From: Photorhabdus sp. CRCIA-P01
Lineage (GTDB): Bacteria > Pseudomonadota > Gammaproteobacteria > Enterobacterales > Enterobacteriaceae
Reading direction: 5' to 3'
DNA length: 64,000 nucleotides
Assembly (NCBI RefSeq): GCF_003545805.1
Contig: NZ_NMQR01000001.1
Location: forward strand, 124,001 to 188,000
Shown in pieces: positions 18,505-26,748 of this stretch (within the stretch, counting starts at the first letter, position 1; every line of letters starts with the position of its first letter). The position numbers were made by a program, and so were the translations under genes. Under the pieces are notes generated by a model. The model was not told the DNA's origin. It made no database searches and saw only the letters and a program-made list of their open reading frames with translations.

Positions 18505-18787
18505 GGGAATACTCTCAGAACTTAATACATTGTTGGAAAAGATCCCGCTCTGGAAACGCCTACAAACCATCCCATCAGATGTTGATGATTTAAAGAAACG
18601 AGTAGCCGAACTCGAATCGAAAATTAACTCATCATCGGGAGATAAATGCCCCAAATGCAGTGAAATGAGCTACGAGCTTGACAGGACGGAGCTCGATCCT
18701 ACGTTCGGAGATTTAGGCGTTCAAAGGGATGTGTACCAGTGTGCTAAATGTGGTTATGAAGCTTTTAAGCAGCGCTCACTCAGTTAA
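18503..18787 (+). CDS. Zinc-ribbon protein with N-terminal coiled coil
   Basis: 94 residues starting MGILSELNTLLEKIPLWKRL, with GAGG six bases upstream. Residues 24-45 are coiled coil (VDDLKKRVAELESKI), followed by a zinc ribbon CPKC...CAKCGY. Similar small proteins occur in enterobacterial prophages without known function. It is the only plus-strand gene inside the late block, so it is probably an autonomously expressed cargo gene. Confidence 0.75.
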   Translation: MGILSELNTLLEKIPLWKRLQTIPSDVDDLKKRVAELESKINSSSGDKCPKCSEMSYELDRTELDPTFGDLGVQRDVYQCAKCGYEAFKQRSLS

Positions 18788-18803
18788 CCCTTTTGTAAAA
18801 TGC

Positions 18804-18868
18804 AAAAAGCCTCGCGAGAGCGGGGCTTGGGAATTGCAGACATAAAAAAACCCCGTGAGTACGAGGAT
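18804..18868. terminator. Two terminator-like hairpins facing the zinc-ribbon gene
   Basis: A stem AAGCC-CGC/GCG-GGCTT at about 18808-18829 follows the plus-strand gene. At 18844-18866, in minus orientation, CCTCG/CGGGG is followed by seven T's, a good rho-independent terminator. The latter would stop leftward transcripts unless antitermination by the Q-like protein is active. Confidence 0.65.
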
Positions 18869-18948
18869 TATTAATTCAATAAGCTGTGTGACAGGGTTAT
18901 TACTCTTACACTAATGCTATATAAGAAAATAATATTTATTAAAATAAT

Positions 18949-19269
18949 TTAATTCCGTATTTTTATTCCAGAAGCTAAGAGAGCTTTTTTACAGTCCTGA
19001 ATACCTTCGTTATAGCCCGCATCATAAAAACCATCGGGCGGAGATTTGCAGATAGGTAAAGATATGGCAATATTTTTCCTCTCTGATTGCGCACCCGATA
19101 AAAACAGTTTCCACATTAATTGAGCGCCAGGGTTCTCATATTTGATATCAGTTTCGTTGTCAGAGTAAGAAAAATACATCCCATGCTTTGTTTTACAAGA
19201 TAAAGATACATCACTGTAATATTTATCCATAAATAGCTCAAACCTGCGCTTTATTTCATGAATATTCAC
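18949..19269 (-). CDS. Hypothetical phage protein
   Basis: A GTG start at 19269 (VNIHEIKRRFELFMDKYY) has a GAGAGAT ribosome binding site; the open frame continues to 19308 without better support. About 106 residues, soluble, no recognised family. It is the first gene after the candidate late promoter and terminator. Confidence 0.55.
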   Translation of the reverse strand: MNIHEIKRRFELFMDKYYSDVSLSCKTKHGMYFSYSDNETDIKYENPGAQLMWKLFLSGAQSERKNIAISLPICKSPPDGFYDAGYNEGIQDCKKALLASGIKIRN

Positions 19270-19320
19270 TTTTATCTCTCTCGATTGACAGGCAATAAAG
19301 CATGGCAAGCCTTAAAAACA

Positions 19321-19343
19321 GAAAAACCCGCACTTAGGCGGGT
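19321..19343 (-). terminator. Terminator after the late promoter (tR'-like)
   Basis: Minus-strand stem ACCCGC/GCGGGT with 6-nt loop, followed by TTTTTC. It lies about 50 bp downstream of the candidate late promoter, just like lambda tR', which the Q protein overrides. Confidence 0.65.
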
Positions 19344-19390
19344 CTGAATATTCTTTAGTGAGCATAGCTACAATTCCCCACTATTTAGAG

Positions 19391-19419
19391 AGATTACGCC
19401 AAGTTTATGCAAAACGCAA
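19391..19419 (-). promoter_or_regulatory. Candidate late promoter (pR'-like)
   Basis: Minus strand: TTGCGT (19419-19414), 17-bp spacer, TAATCT (19396-19391). It lies immediately after the Q-like gene and before a terminator, the lambda pR' layout. Confidence 0.55.
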
Positions 19420-19431
19420 GCCCTCTCTTTT

Positions 19432-20196
19432 TTATTGCGCTACTTTGCTAAATTCAGATGCTGCTCTGCTTTCCTCAATGTCGCATTTCGCCACCAGCTT
19501 TTCATAGAATGGCTTCCAGTTACGTGACCAGCTTGATTGGGTTAACTCTGGCAAAAGAGCCTTGATTGCCGTATATGCTACTGAGGATGGCACCCGGCTA
19601 TAACCGCGCCCCGTACAACGCTCACAGATTTTGATCACCGGTGCACCCGTAGCTTTCGTTGCTTCACGATCAACGACTTTCCCGGTCCCATTACAACGGC
19701 AACGGCTGGATATAACCCCTTTACCACCGCAAGGAGAGCAAAGTTCATCTACACGCTCCGTTTCTATCCGTTGCTCTATCACATTCTTATATCCGGCATA
19801 TTTAATCACATCACGCCGAACGGATATTAACCCGCGCCCATTGCAATGTGAGCATGTGCTGGTTGTGGCGGCTGATCGGGAATATTCTTCAAAAGCCATT
19901 TTTGCCAATATCACCAGGCATTTTCCTAACTGGCGCCCACTCGCTTTGATGATGAGTTTGGGTACCTGGCGTTTGGCATACAAAGTCAGCTGCTCAACCG
20001 TTCTAACGGTATCTTCATTACTGACGCCGTGTTTGCCGAAGAACGCCGCCATTCCAAATTCAGCCTTAGATTCGGCCATACCCAAGGCCGCCATAATATC
20101 CGTACCCGTGATCCGGTCTGTTGATGTGCATTTAGACGAATGATTGATTGCCAGTCCTTTTGGACTGAAATGTTTTAGTGCTGATTCTAATTTCAT
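19432..20196 (-). CDS. Late antitermination protein Q-like
   Basis: The start MKLESALKHFSPKGL at 20196 overlaps the upstream stop (ATGA), giving 254 residues. Residues about 115-200 hold DnaJ-like Cys clusters (CSHCNGRG, CSPCGGKG, CRCNGTG, CERCTGRG), as in the lambdoid Q family with zinc-binding motif. The N-terminal half has GRQLGKCLVILAKMAFEEYS. It would load onto RNA polymerase paused at the late promoter and drive lysis and structural genes. Confidence 0.85.
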   Translation of the reverse strand: MKLESALKHFSPKGLAINHSSKCTSTDRITGTDIMAALGMAESKAEFGMAAFFGKHGVSNEDTVRTVEQLTLYAKRQVPKLIIKASGRQLGKCLVILAKMAFEEYSRSAATTSTCSHCNGRGLISVRRDVIKYAGYKNVIEQRIETERVDELCSPCGGKGVISSRCRCNGTGKVVDREATKATGAPVIKICERCTGRGYSRVPSSVAYTAIKALLPELTQSSWSRNWKPFYEKLVAKCDIEESRAASEFSKVAQ

Positions 20197-21059
20197 GCGG
20201 CACACTCCCCCACCAGATTCAGGATAATCTTGTCGGTCAGTTCTGAGCGGTCATGAAATCGCTCTTCGGACAGTACCCACTTACAAACCTCTATCGCTTC
20301 CTGACGGTTCATAGCCGGGGTGATTGCCAAACGCCCCTCAAGATAATCTTCCCGGTCATAGATATAATTTCTCTCATCAATGCCGTATCCACCGGGATCA
20401 AGTTCTTTAGCAGCCACATTGCGCATCTGATACAACCAATCCCAATAAAGGAACTCACGAATAACATCAGACAAGGTGTGCGGCTCTGGGAGTTGTTCAG
20501 TGAAACCCTTGGCCGTCGCCTGGCGTAATTTATCCGTTTCATTAATACGATCACCATGCATACACCCTTCTGCTTGCTCTTTCTCGTTCCAGTAGTAGAA
20601 AGGTTCATAAATTTCTGCCAGCTCCCCCACCAGCATTAATTTTTCTGGTTCGGTCAGTTCCAGCGCAGCCTCATAACTTGCAAAAGAAGCCCTGACCTTG
20701 GCCGCCTCCTTGATCTGTTCTTTCGCCCGGTCGATATAGCCTTGCGGGTTATCCATACTTATCGTGCCAAGCGCAATCTGGAAGACATGTGCACCCGACC
20801 TCATCAGGTAATCGGAATATTTTTTCTGCGCCTCTTTAGGGGTGATTTTCAGTTTCTTCAACGCTTCCTCGGCGGCGTCAAGATGTGCGGGCTCGTTGGT
20901 TTTAATGACTGCCAATACCCACAGATAAGCATCCACCTGTTTGTTTCCGGTAATCTTGCGCTGAACCGGTAACGGTTTCACCGTTGCCAGTGCCGTGCCG
21001 TAGCTTGGTTCAGGAATGGCAAATAGCGCCTTATGTTTTAAGTTATCAGTCATCTTCAT
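20193..21059 (-). CDS. Hypothetical phage protein of the replication block
   Basis: 288 residues from ATG 21059 (an ATG at 21053, MTDNLKHKALFAIPEPSYG, is as likely). Acidic, mostly helical, with WVLAVIKTNEPAHLDAAEEA and an EPFYYWNEKEQAEG segment. No family function known to me. It is translationally coupled to primase upstream and Q downstream. Confidence 0.7.
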   Translation of the reverse strand: MKMTDNLKHKALFAIPEPSYGTALATVKPLPVQRKITGNKQVDAYLWVLAVIKTNEPAHLDAAEEALKKLKITPKEAQKKYSDYLMRSGAHVFQIALGTISMDNPQGYIDRAKEQIKEAAKVRASFASYEAALELTEPEKLMLVGELAEIYEPFYYWNEKEQAEGCMHGDRINETDKLRQATAKGFTEQLPEPHTLSDVIREFLYWDWLYQMRNVAAKELDPGGYGIDERNYIYDREDYLEGRLAITPAMNRQEAIEVCKWVLSEERFHDRSELTDKIILNLVGECAA

Positions 21060-22036
21060 TAGTCCACCCATTTCTTAAAAGACAGTTCACGCACTTCATC
21101 ACCGTTAACAAGTACGTCATTGAAATCACCGTGATCAGGCCAGCGAATACTGACCGTTTCTACATCGTTTTTGGCAACGAGATTGCCCCTGGCACACTCA
21201 AACGCTGCCGCGTGCCCTGTAGCGGAATGCAAGTCCATATCAGCGAAAATAATTAAATGTTTAACCCCTTTCGGTACCCGGAATTTCCCCATAAATCCCG
21301 CATTCATAGTCGGCCAGGTGTTGCAACCGTATATCTGTTTACATGAGAGAGCGGTTTCTATGCCTTCTGTGATCCCCAACGTTGATGAAACGGGAAACAT
21401 GCGGATGGCAACAGATCCTGTGTGCTTTAAATAATCATCAGACTGTAGGGAATACGTCTTTTTGGCGATATCCATATTGGCTTTTTTATCACCCTCTAAT
21501 AGCGTCCTGTGCAGGTAACAAAGCGCACCTTTATCATCCGTCGCCAGAGAATATATAGCCTGAAAAGCTTTCATTCCCACAGGCTGATGAGGGCAATACC
21601 GGATTTGTTCCGCGGGTAAACAGTTAATCCCCCGGTTGCGTAAATAACTTTCGGCTGACGTTCCGCGCAAATTCACCAGAGTGGCATACTTCCTAATCAC
21701 CCTGTCACGAAATAATGACCGGTCATCTTTATTGATGGAGTCTTGAGCGCTTTCGGGCTGATAGGCATACGTATTGCCAATAATTTCATCCACTTCTTTT
21801 GCCTGAGTTTTAAAGTCTTTCTTCTGAGTCAACCGGAGCAGCGTCCAGCCATCACCCGAATTACCACAGCTACAAATAAAGGTTCCCCGTCCGCCTTGAT
21901 CATCACAGCGATACCTGCCTTTCCGTCCACATATCGGACATTTGCCTTTGTAGTGCTTTTTCCCTGTGATGGGGGGTAAACCGTAATGCTCAAAAACTAT
22001 CGACCATTTTCCGATAACGGCATCCGTTGTTTTCAT
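21059..22036 (-). CDS. Phage DNA primase (zinc finger + Toprim)
   Basis: 325 residues. Residues 30-60 form a zinc-binding domain (CPICGRKGRYRCDD, then FICSCG); residues about 215-300 form a Toprim domain with catalytic ITEGIETAL and IIFADMD. It makes RNA primers for phage replication and overlaps the helicase gene by 4 bp, so the two form a replication pair. Confidence 0.92.
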   Translation of the reverse strand: MKTTDAVIGKWSIVFEHYGLPPITGKKHYKGKCPICGRKGRYRCDDQGGRGTFICSCGNSGDGWTLLRLTQKKDFKTQAKEVDEIIGNTYAYQPESAQDSINKDDRSLFRDRVIRKYATLVNLRGTSAESYLRNRGINCLPAEQIRYCPHQPVGMKAFQAIYSLATDDKGALCYLHRTLLEGDKKANMDIAKKTYSLQSDDYLKHTGSVAIRMFPVSSTLGITEGIETALSCKQIYGCNTWPTMNAGFMGKFRVPKGVKHLIIFADMDLHSATGHAAAFECARGNLVAKNDVETVSIRWPDHGDFNDVLVNGDEVRELSFKKWVD

Positions 22037-23580
22037 AAGCTACCTCCCTGCGTGGCTAAACTGAGTTGTTTTTTCTCCTGACTCTTCGCGTGAGCAATCA
22101 ATCTCCATTTGATGAAATTGTTCACTTCCGGGGTGATTTCTACCGGGTGGTCGTGTAAGCCGTTCGGGTACTCACTGAATTTGCTTCTAAAGGTATGCGC
22201 ACACCAGCCATCACTAATGGGTTTCCCCTGATTAGCTCGCTGGCGCTGGTAATACTTGATTTGTGACCACCAGCTTTGACGCTCTGCCTTGCTATAGACG
22301 CGATCCTTGCCGCTGAGCTTTTTCAGTCCACGCGAGCGATCCACTTCCACATCTTCACCGCTTAAGGGCTTAAACCCGCATTTCGGACAAACGTAGACGC
22401 CTGCCGGCTTCATAAAGTGACAACTGGGGCACTCCTTCGGCAGCTTTTCAACTTTGTCGCTGTCGATACTGCGAGAAGCCTCTTTCATGCCGTCATTTTT
22501 GGACGGTAATTCGTCATATTCGATATCATCGGGATAACCGAGGCGATGAACTGAACCACTGTGATCAAAGATCATGCAGGTTTTTTTACCCTGAGCGGTT
22601 CGCAATCCGCGCCCAAGACACTGAACCCATCTGATCTCTGATTTAGTCGGGCGGGCATAAATGATGCACCGGACGTCACTATCAAATCCCGCTATTAACG
22701 TACCGACACTTACCAGGATCTTTGTTGCGCCCTGTTCAAACCGATGGATGATGATCTGCCTCTCTTCCGGGGGCGTTTCAGCAATGATTACCTCGGCATT
22801 GACCCCCGCTTTATTAAATTCGACCGTGATAAAGTTGGCATGGGCCACGTTGACGCAAAAGCAGATCGTTGGCTCATCGTTACCGTTCACCAGCCAGTTC
22901 CTGACGATATCGCCCACCAGCGTTGAATCACCCATAATTTCGGCCAGCTGGTCCTCTTTGTAATCCTGCCCAAAGTCATTATTGGAAGTTACTTTTACGC
23001 CTTTCAGGTCCGGCCTGGTGGGAGCATAAAATTCATAGGAACTGAGTTCGCCTTTAGCGATAAGCTCCTTCATCGTGGTGGGTTTTAAAAGCTGCTGGTA
23101 GTAGCTTCCCAGAAAGGGGGAAAATGGCGTTCCTGACAGACCGACAACCTTTACTCTTGTGTTCTCTGCAAGATATTGAATCACTTCAAGCAGTTTTTTA
23201 CGGCGCAAATGGGCCTCGTCAATGATCAACAAGTCGATGTTGTCTGGCATGTCACGACGAATAAGCGTGTCAGCCGATGCAATCTGAATTAGCCGGTTCG
23301 GATCATGGGGCTGGTAATCCCGCCACACGTAGCCAATTTCTTCCTCCGGCAGTCCGTACTGAATGAATCGGGTAGCAGTCTGACGCACCAGAGTTAAGTA
23401 AGGCGCGACAAACATCACCCGCATACCGCGAGAGACGAAACCGGCTGTAATGAATGCCGATAAGCCGGTTTTACCACTTCCTGTGGGCGCATATACCATG
23501 AATGTACTGTGCTGTTTCCAGTTCTGGCGCAACATAGCCAATGCCCGGCTCTGAGTTGTGTTTGGGGTTATCGTCAGCAT
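22033..23580 (-). CDS. Superfamily II DNA helicase
   Basis: 515 residues. Motif I APTGSGKTGLSAF at residue 30, motif II LLIDEAHLRRK at 120, motif III GLSGTPFSP, motif VI region QCLGRGLRTAQGKK. A zinc ribbon (CPSCHFMKPAGVYVCPKCGF) follows at about 390. It resembles SSL2/RecQ-like phage helicases paired with Toprim primases. It overlaps both neighbours. Confidence 0.92.
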   Translation of the reverse strand: MLTITPNTTQSRALAMLRQNWKQHSTFMVYAPTGSGKTGLSAFITAGFVSRGMRVMFVAPYLTLVRQTATRFIQYGLPEEEIGYVWRDYQPHDPNRLIQIASADTLIRRDMPDNIDLLIIDEAHLRRKKLLEVIQYLAENTRVKVVGLSGTPFSPFLGSYYQQLLKPTTMKELIAKGELSSYEFYAPTRPDLKGVKVTSNNDFGQDYKEDQLAEIMGDSTLVGDIVRNWLVNGNDEPTICFCVNVAHANFITVEFNKAGVNAEVIIAETPPEERQIIIHRFEQGATKILVSVGTLIAGFDSDVRCIIYARPTKSEIRWVQCLGRGLRTAQGKKTCMIFDHSGSVHRLGYPDDIEYDELPSKNDGMKEASRSIDSDKVEKLPKECPSCHFMKPAGVYVCPKCGFKPLSGEDVEVDRSRGLKKLSGKDRVYSKAERQSWWSQIKYYQRQRANQGKPISDGWCAHTFRSKFSEYPNGLHDHPVEITPEVNNFIKWRLIAHAKSQEKKQLSLATQGGSL

Positions 23581-23885
23581 GCTTTGCCTCCCTGTTCCCT
23601 TAAGGCGGATTCAGTGACATAATCGCCTGTGGGTACTGAATTCTGAGAGGTGCCTGTTGCAAGAACCGAATCAGACGCGCTCGCTAAAGTATCGCTGTTC
23701 GGTTTCTTGCTCCCTTCTGAATATTTTTTTATCAGTTCGCGAGCGATATTCTTCTGTCTGCCTGTTAAGTATTTTCCACACCGAAAATAGCGGCTGAGTC
23801 CGTTGATAAAATCGTATTCCCATCGGGTCAGCCCAGAACAAAGAAGCCGCTCTAATTCCAAAATAAGTTTCTCACTGGTTTCCAT
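23574..23885 (-). CDS. Hypothetical protein upstream of the phage helicase
   Basis: 103 residues starting METSEKLILELERLLCSG; contains WEYDFINGLSRYFRCGKYLT and RQKNIARELIKKY, then a Ser/Thr-rich tail. Similar short proteins accompany phage replication genes. The function is unknown. Confidence 0.65.
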   Translation of the reverse strand: METSEKLILELERLLCSGLTRWEYDFINGLSRYFRCGKYLTGRQKNIARELIKKYSEGSKKPNSDTLASASDSVLATGTSQNSVPTGDYVTESALREQGGKAC

Positions 23886-24128
23886 CGTATTGTCCTCTGT
23901 TATTCCACTTTGCCAGGAACACAGCCCTGACGGATATCAATTTAGCCATTTAGCCGTCCAGACGTATTTCGGCTTTATCCCCCTATAGTGATCTTCTATA
24001 AGATCGGAGTTGTTTTCCTTGGCTGTGCCTTCCCTAACACCCCTTTCAAAGATCACCCCCCTTACCCCCCTAGAAAGTTTTCCCCTCTTCCCCAAAACAT
24101 TCAGACGTCCAAACATCCAAATAACTTT

Positions 24129-24419
24129 TCAAACTTTCTTCTCATTCACTAACTGAGGCTTGTCTGTATAACCCAAGCTCGCTCTGGCATACTTCGTCAC
24201 AAATTCGCGTAGCCTGATGTTTGCATGGCGCCGGGCGGCATTGTCTTTACGATACGAAATTTGTTCTTCATCCCACGCCGCTTGATAAACCTCAGCATAT
24301 TTGACTGCGATTTTCCCGCGAGTAGCCGGATCAAGCCTCAGCAATATCTCCTGTATCCAGTCACCATCGGACGGATAAAAATACGAAGGCATTGATACCT
24401 TTGCCCGTTCAGAGGACAT
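24129..24419 (-). CDS. Hypothetical phage early protein
   Basis: 96 residues from ATG 24419 (MSSERAKVSMPSYFYPSDGD), overlapping the cro-like stop. Contains WIQEILLRLDPATRGKIAVK and KDNAARRHANIRLREFV, a pattern seen in early-region proteins of enteric prophages; function unknown to me. The 240 bp between it and the next gene hold purine-rich tracts but no gene. Confidence 0.7.
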   Translation of the reverse strand: MSSERAKVSMPSYFYPSDGDWIQEILLRLDPATRGKIAVKYAEVYQAAWDEEQISYRKDNAARRHANIRLREFVTKYARASLGYTDKPQLVNEKKV

Positions 24420-24606
24420 GATTGACACTGTTACGATACAACTTCTCGTTATATTCAAGTTTTCCGTTCGTCAGTTTCTCAAGCTTAAGTGCAGCTCTTT
24501 CTGGGATGATTTCTTTCCACTGCCCAACAGCCTGATCACTGATCAACATAGCGTTAGCCACTTTTCTCTTAGAACCGAAATATGAAATTACACTTGATTT
24601 CAACAT
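24409..24606 (-). CDS. Cro-like repressor
   Basis: 65 residues: MLKSSVISYFGSKRKVANAM then LISDQAVGQWKEIIPERAAL, a helix-turn-helix typical of lambdoid Cro. It is divergent from the CI-like gene across a 95-bp operator region. It would repress the early promoters to allow lytic growth. Confidence 0.88.
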   Translation of the reverse strand: MLKSSVISYFGSKRKVANAMLISDQAVGQWKEIIPERAALKLEKLTNGKLEYNEKLYRNSVNHVL

Positions 24607-24701
24607 TGATTTGCCTTACCAACTAAATTAAAATTTAGTTTAATAAACTTTAAATTAAATTCAAGTATAATTGATAAAATTAAGTACTGCTAGGGGTCTA
24701 T
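24607..24701. promoter_or_regulatory. Immunity switch region between cro and cI-like genes
   Basis: Plus strand has a perfect TATAAT (24666-24671) with poor -35, as for a repressor maintenance promoter. Minus strand has TTGAAT (24664-24659) and TAAACT 16 bp further for cro. A near-perfect palindrome AACTAAATTAAAATTTAGTT lies at 24621-24640, and a half-site TTCAAGT at 24660-24666 matches the operator at 25166. Confidence 0.6.
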
Positions 24702-25112
24702 ATGCAATCAATCGATAAAGTAATGACAATTGGAGAAAGAATATACTCGCTCCGCAGGGGGCTTGAGTTAACCCAAGTTCAGGTAGCTGAAAAGATAGGT
24801 GTATCAATGGCTGCCGTGTCGCTGTGGGAAAAAAACAAAGCAAGCCCAAGCAGTGAAAATCTCCAAAAAATAGCGCAGGTTCTTCAATGCAGTGTTTCTT
24901 GGCTTCTCGATGGAGAAGATTCTGCTGATAATCAAGCCACTACTTATACTATAGGTAGCTGTAGCAGCTACAGGATACTTAAAATACTTGATCTGCTTCC
25001 TGATAAAGAAAAAGCAAAAATTATTGAATTTGCTGAGGAGTTACTTTCAAAACATGCCAAAGCACTAGAGAATGAATTAAATAAAGTTAAAAAAAATATT
25101 AATAATATATAA
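24702..25112 (+). CDS. CI-like prophage repressor without peptidase domain
   Basis: 136 residues. Residues 8-65 are an XRE helix-turn-helix (GERIYSLRRGLELTQVQVAE, VSMAAVSLWEKNKASPS). The remainder is helical (LLPDKEKAKIIEFAEELL) and has no S24/LexA peptidase motif, so it is shorter than lambda CI. AGGGG precedes the ATG. It maintains lysogeny by blocking the two early promoters; induction by RecA cleavage is not expected. Confidence 0.88.
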   Translation: MQSIDKVMTIGERIYSLRRGLELTQVQVAEKIGVSMAAVSLWEKNKASPSSENLQKIAQVLQCSVSWLLDGEDSADNQATTYTIGSCSSYRILKILDLLPDKEKAKIIEFAEELLSKHAKALENELNKVKKNINNI

Positions 25113-25165
25113 AACAATCAGTTATGAATTAAAGTGCAAAAATTTAAAAAATAATTGATTTTTGC

Positions 25166-25180
25166 ACTTGAAATTCAAGT
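25166..25180. promoter_or_regulatory. Operator palindrome upstream of the rightward early operon
   Basis: ACTTGAAATTCAAGT is a perfect 15-bp palindrome, and an imperfect half-site (AAACTTGA) follows at about 25182. The half-site TTCAAGT recurs in the cI-cro region. Likely the CI/Cro operator at the promoter of the plus-strand early genes; the exact -35/-10 is unresolved. Confidence 0.6.
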
Positions 25181-25235
25181 AAACTTGATCAATAGTGTTA
25201 TTAGAACTGGTGACACTATATGAGGATGTAAAAAA

Positions 25236-25439
25236 ATGACTGATTCTCACTTGGAAAAAGCCCGTACAATCGCAGGCACATTGGAGTTGCTACAAGAGTT
25301 TTCTGTTCAACAACAAGAACCTGGCAAGCGTTCACTTGTAGATATGGTGATTTTGGAAAAGATAACTGAACTGAATTCGGTTCTAATGACTCTTGATAAC
25401 GATCGACATATAAGCAAAATTGAAGACGCTATTCTATAA
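25236..25439 (+). CDS. Hypothetical early phage protein
   Basis: 67 residues, MTDSHLEKARTIAGTLELLQ..., acidic and helical. It is the first gene of the rightward early operon. An AGGATG ribosome binding site lies upstream. No family recognised. Confidence 0.6.
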   Translation: MTDSHLEKARTIAGTLELLQEFSVQQQEPGKRSLVDMVILEKITELNSVLMTLDNDRHISKIEDAIL

Positions 25440-25596
25440 ACTCATTTTATTAAAATAAAGGACTGATAGCGATAAGGCTACACAACTAAAAAATTATCAA
25501 TAATAACTTCAAACCGATTATGAGGTAAAAGGTGAAACTCAATAAAAAAGGGCAGGGAGCAATGGCAAGTATCAAACTATAAGCGGGATTTAAAAT

Positions 25597-25631
25597 GGCT
25601 CTGGTGTTTGATTGGCGTCACCACCAGAGCC
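25597..25631 (+). other. Perfect 10-bp stem-loop ahead of a small early gene
   Basis: GGCTCTGGTG (25597-25606) pairs with CACCAGAGCC (25622-25631). It lies 30 bp before the next start codon and is not followed by a T-run, so it may be a leader or processing structure. A similar hairpin occurs at 27847. Confidence 0.55.
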
Positions 25632-25660
25632 TGAACAACAATAATTGAGGTGCAATTACT

Positions 25661-25849
25661 ATGTTCAATACAAATAGTACCACAAAGACTTTCATTTTTG
25701 CAGTCACAAAACACGCAGGCACTGAACAACTCATTGTCAAAGTTAAGTGTGTAGCTGAAAGTTATCAGAAAGCCAAAGATGCATTAACTGAAATGCTGTC
25801 AGAATATTCCATCATATGGATGGGACAGTTAACTACAGCGAGCATCTAA
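25661..25849 (+). CDS. Hypothetical early phage protein
   Basis: 62 residues (MFNTNSTTKTFIFAVTKHAG...), predicted beta-strand then helix (ESYQKAKDALTEMLSEY). A TTGAGG ribosome binding site precedes it. Unknown function. Confidence 0.55.
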   Translation: MFNTNSTTKTFIFAVTKHAGTEQLIVKVKCVAESYQKAKDALTEMLSEYSIIWMGQLTTASI

Positions 25850-25851
25850 TT

Positions 25852-26142
25852 ATGAACATCAGCAAATCAACTATCAATTTCGCAAACCGCCGCAACATCG
25901 ACATCGAAATGATCAACATTGATGGAGTGGATGTAGTTTGGTTCAGCCAAATAGAAGATGGTGAAGTTTCAGGTGAATCGATGTTTGTAATGTTCAATAA
26001 TCAAAATAATTTGACGTGGAAAGGAAATATTTATTTACCGCGAGCAATAAAAGAGGAAATACCGTCCACTATATTGTCAGAGAAACAACTGAAAGAAATG
26101 ATTAAATTCTTAAAAAAAGAATTACCAGATGCTTGTATGTAA
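25852..26142 (+). CDS. Hypothetical early phage protein
   Basis: 96 residues from ATG 25852 (MNISKSTINFANRRNIDIEM), just after the upstream stop. Ends with a charged helix (LKEMIKFLKKELPDACM). No family recognised. Confidence 0.55.
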   Translation: MNISKSTINFANRRNIDIEMINIDGVDVVWFSQIEDGEVSGESMFVMFNNQNNLTWKGNIYLPRAIKEEIPSTILSEKQLKEMIKFLKKELPDACM

Positions 26143-26179
26143 TTACTTCTCCACACTGGGAAGCAATAGAGAATTAACC

Positions 26180-26371
26180 ATGTTTAAGATAATTGTAACA
26201 ACTAAAAACTATCACACAGGGCGGATAACAACAGAAACTTTTCGCAACAAATACAAAACATATCAAGGAGCTGAAAAAGCTGCTAGGGGAATGCGCCGGG
26301 TTTGTATGCCAGATAGCAAAACTATTACTGAAACAGTTGATGCTGATGTCGTAGAGGTGAAACGCACTTAA
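26180..26371 (+). CDS. Hypothetical early phage protein
   Basis: 63 basic residues from ATG 26180 (MFKIIVTTKNYHTGRITTET); the longer frame from 26129 lacks a ribosome binding site. Beta-alpha-beta appearance. Unknown function. Confidence 0.5.
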   Translation: MFKIIVTTKNYHTGRITTETFRNKYKTYQGAEKAARGMRRVCMPDSKTITETVDADVVEVKRT

Positions 26372-26448
26372 TATAACATTATCTTCTTTATTTAGTTAAG
26401 AGTGAAAAGTCAAAATTAATTTTTAAATAATTACATGAGGGTATGAAT

Positions 26449-26715
26449 ATGGAAATATGGTTTAAGCAGTTTGAATCCCACGGCAGAAAAATTTTAGTCG
26501 AGAAAGTTGAGGATAACGAAACAGAAAAATTGGGCATTAAAATACGCTGGCAAGAGGATTTTGGTGAGATATCGATTGGTCCTTGGTTTTCATTTAATGA
26601 CGATATTTACAAACATGTAGTACGGCTTCGTGATGCCGTATTCAATAAAACTAAGCAAGTTGATATTGATAATGTAGTCAGGGAAATATTAGAAAGATTA
26701 GAATTATTACCATAA
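26449..26715 (+). CDS. Hypothetical early phage protein
   Basis: 88 residues. ATG 26449 (MEIWFKQFESHGRKILVEKV) is better spaced from GAGGG than ATG 26443. Acidic, mixed alpha/beta, with terminal REILERLELLP helix. Unknown. Confidence 0.55.
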   Translation: MEIWFKQFESHGRKILVEKVEDNETEKLGIKIRWQEDFGEISIGPWFSFNDDIYKHVVRLRDAVFNKTKQVDIDNVVREILERLELLP

Positions 26716-26748
26716 CTTCCGACAGGGAATTAAATAGAGGATTAAATT

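Noticed and set aside
18505-18654. N-terminal extension of the small minus-strand gene
   Set aside because: It is antisense to the zinc-ribbon gene; the internal ATG at 18504 has a ribosome binding site.
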